64,000 nt of DNA. It comes from Alkalihalobacillus sp. LMS6 (GTDB taxonomy: Bacteria > Bacillota > Bacilli > Bacillales > Bacillaceae_D). The stretch is from positions 1,146,001 through 1,210,000 of the forward strand of contig NZ_CP093302.1 in NCBI RefSeq assembly GCF_024362765.1, given 5' to 3'. Positions 62,710 through 64,000 of the stretch are shown here, piece after piece (position 1 is the stretch's first letter; the number at the start of each line of letters is the position of its first letter). The notes under the pieces were generated by a model that was given only the letters and a program-made list of their open reading frames with translations, was not told the origin of the DNA and ran no database searches. A program made the translations under genes and the position numbers.

Positions 62710-64000
62710 TTATGATCCAATTGCATTCATATCTTGCGTAAGTGGGTTTCGCTTAAAATAAAAGTACAGCACAAGACTTGTAATGACGAGTAGCACCGCA
62801 TACAGCACAGCAAAGAAGAAAAAGATGATCCCTAAGTTTCCTGATGTCGTTGCTGCTTCAGATGTACGTTGAATGTCAAAAATCGTCCAAGGCTGTCTGC
62901 CTGTACAGCTAAAGATCCAGCCAGTTTCAATTCCGATCATAGCAAGTGGACCGGAAGCGACAAACGCAGCTAAAATCCATTTAGGAAAGGCGAAGTTCTC
63001 TTTCTTCCGCTTCATAAACCAGTAAAGCAAGCCCCCACCTGAAATGGCAATTAACCCACCTCCAATAAAAACCATGACATTAAACAGAGTATGTACAATA
63101 AGCGGTGGCCAATTTTCTTGTGGAAAATCGTTTAGCCCTTGAATAACACCGTCAGTAGAGTATGTGGCAAGCCAGCTTAACAAACCAGGAATTTCTAACC
63201 CACCGATCACTTCATTTTCTTCAGGACTTGGAACACCAAAGAGTGTCAAAGGTGCGTTTGATTGTGTTTCAAACAGTCCTTCTGCAGCGGCGAGTTTAAT
63301 CGGAATTTCCTCATAGAGCATAACGGTTGTGTCATGTCCCGTTAATCCTGTCCATAAAGACATGCCTAATCCGAAAATAAGTGCCATCAGCATCCCTTTA
63401 TGATGGTAGCGACGTTCAGCTTCTGTAATAGAAGGTTTCATTAGCTTGTAAGCCGCAACTGCAACTAAAACAAATGCACCAGTCATATAAGCTGTACTAA
63501 CTACGTGTAGAGAGGTTGCCCAAAAGCTCGTTGATAAAGCAGCGGACAGTGGATTCACATTTGTAATTGTCCCGTTAACAATGTCAAATCCTTCAGGTGT
63601 GTTCATCCAGGCGTGGGCACTTGTGATGAGGACGGCTGAAGCCACAGCTCCAAATGCGATGAAGAAAGAACTAATGATTCGCATTGTCGTAGTTAAACGG
63701 TCAGCCGCATAAACGTAAATAGCGAGAAAAAGTGATTCTAAAAAGAAAGCGAATATTTCAATCTGAAACGGTAGTGCGATAACCTGGCCAACGATCTCCA
63801 TGAACCCTGGCCATAGCAGAGAAAGCATGACTGCTACGATCGTTCCAGTTGGAATCGCAACACCAAGTAGAATGGCTAATCCTTTTGTTAGCCGTTTTGC
63901 TAGAACCGCATAATCGTTATCCTTGCGAATCACACGCATAATTTCACCAAAGAAAATCATAAGGGAAATGCCAACGGTTAAGGTAGCAAAGATGATGTGA
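62710..64000 (-). CDS. cydA: Cytochrome bd-type quinol oxidase, subunit I (YthA/CydA), partial
   Basis: The gene runs off the window at 64000, and at least 429 codons are seen. The cut end reads HIIFATLTVGISL, which fits the conserved N-terminal heme His region of CydA. Other ligands are kept: IEIFAFFLESLF (two Glu), LHVVSTAYM (heme b558 His) and FNVMV (its Met). In the GRQPW block the sequence is FSCTGRQPW: the E. coli Glu445 position holds Cys. E. coli Arg391 before the Met is Asn here. The quinone-side Lys and Glu remain in IKLAAAEG. These features point to the YthA branch. Confidence 0.9.
   Translation of the reverse strand, partial: HIIFATLTVGISLMIFFGEIMRVIRKDNDYAVLAKRLTKGLAILLGVAIPTGTIVAVMLSLLWPGFMEIVGQVIALPFQIEIFAFFLESLFLAIYVYAADRLTTTMRIISSFFIAFGAVASAVLITSAHAWMNTPEGFDIVNGTITNVNPLSAALSTSFWATSLHVVSTAYMTGAFVLVAVAAYKLMKPSITEAERRYHHKGMLMALIFGLGMSLWTGLTGHDTTVMLYEEIPIKLAAAEGLFETQSNAPLTLFGVPSPEENEVIGGLEIPGLLSWLATYSTDGVIQGLNDFPQENWPPLIVHTLFNVMVFIGGGLIAISGGGLLYWFMKRKKENFAFPKWILAAFVASGPLAMIGIETGWIFSCTGRQPWTIFDIQRTSEAATTSGNLGIIFFFFAVLYAVLLVITSLVLYFYFKRNPLTQDMNAIGS

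Noticed and set aside
1-64000. Mobile elements, CRISPR, tRNA and rRNA
   Set aside because: No transposase, integrase, spaced repeats or RNA-gene sequence recognised on either strand by eye; a tRNAscan or CRISPR search was not possible.

Overview
The window looks like chromosomal DNA of an alkaliphilic, spore-forming member of the Bacillaceae (Alkalihalobacillus/Shouchella/Alkalicoccobacillus type). This rests on gene content: MreBH, YkvU-type flippase, YfmR, DCC protein, bacterial NO synthase, TreP/TreR, YwrD-type gamma-glutamyltransferase and an orphan sporulation-type kinase. Strong AGGAGG ribosome sites, GTG/TTG starts and very acidic exported proteins fit too. Gene density is high, transcripts are short, and most are separated by clear intrinsic terminators. 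I saw no IS element, prophage, CRISPR array, tRNA or rRNA. Both ends cut a gene: a minus-strand membrane sensor-like protein at 1-240 and cydA at 64000.

Region 1-7 kb: methyltransferase, YeeE/YedE sulfur-compound permease, a lone glycine-betaine-type binding lipoprotein, two small proteins, a lipid kinase and a 602-residue membrane-anchored protein of unknown function. Region 7-15.4 kb: a gene-poor gap, a complete oligopeptide ABC importer in the order D-F-A-B-C, a histidine phosphatase, and a chemotaxis-type receptor whose stop codon overlaps that of the phosphatase. Region 15.5-27 kb: MATE efflux protein, proC, a short HelD, an SGNH hydrolase, an unrecognised protein, a 29-residue membrane peptide with its own terminator, an asymmetric heterodimeric ABC exporter and an orphan histidine kinase.

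Region 27-40 kb: short-chain dehydrogenase, glpD, alanine/glycine symporter, YkvU-like flippase, gamma-glutamyltransferase, then the trehalose PTS gene treP and its repressor treR. The treP control region is unusually readable: a sigma-A promoter with one 12-bp palindromic operator in its spacer, a second operator downstream and a perfect cre site. No phosphotrehalase gene (treA) lies in the window. Glutathione peroxidase, NO synthase oxygenase and an ABC-F protein follow. Region 40-49 kb: fruR-fruK-fruA operon, an amidohydrolase, unknown proteins, mreBH, a DCC oxidoreductase, small proteins and an RNase H with a viroplasmin-like N-terminus.

Region 49-64 kb: an aldehyde dehydrogenase and an orphan lysine/ornithine N-hydroxylase; catalase behind a PerR/Fur-like 7-1-7 palindrome and a sigma-B-like promoter; a two-gene unit of a 1016-residue GNAT fusion protein plus an amidohydrolase; a 32-residue membrane peptide whose ribosome site lies in a hairpin; an M3 oligoendopeptidase; an acidic lipoprotein; and a cytochrome bd-type oxidase (cydAB, minus strand) whose CydA has Cys where E. 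coli CydA has the heme ligand Glu445. The leading candidates for undescribed biology are the GNAT-fusion/amidohydrolase pair, the oxidase variant and the small membrane peptides.
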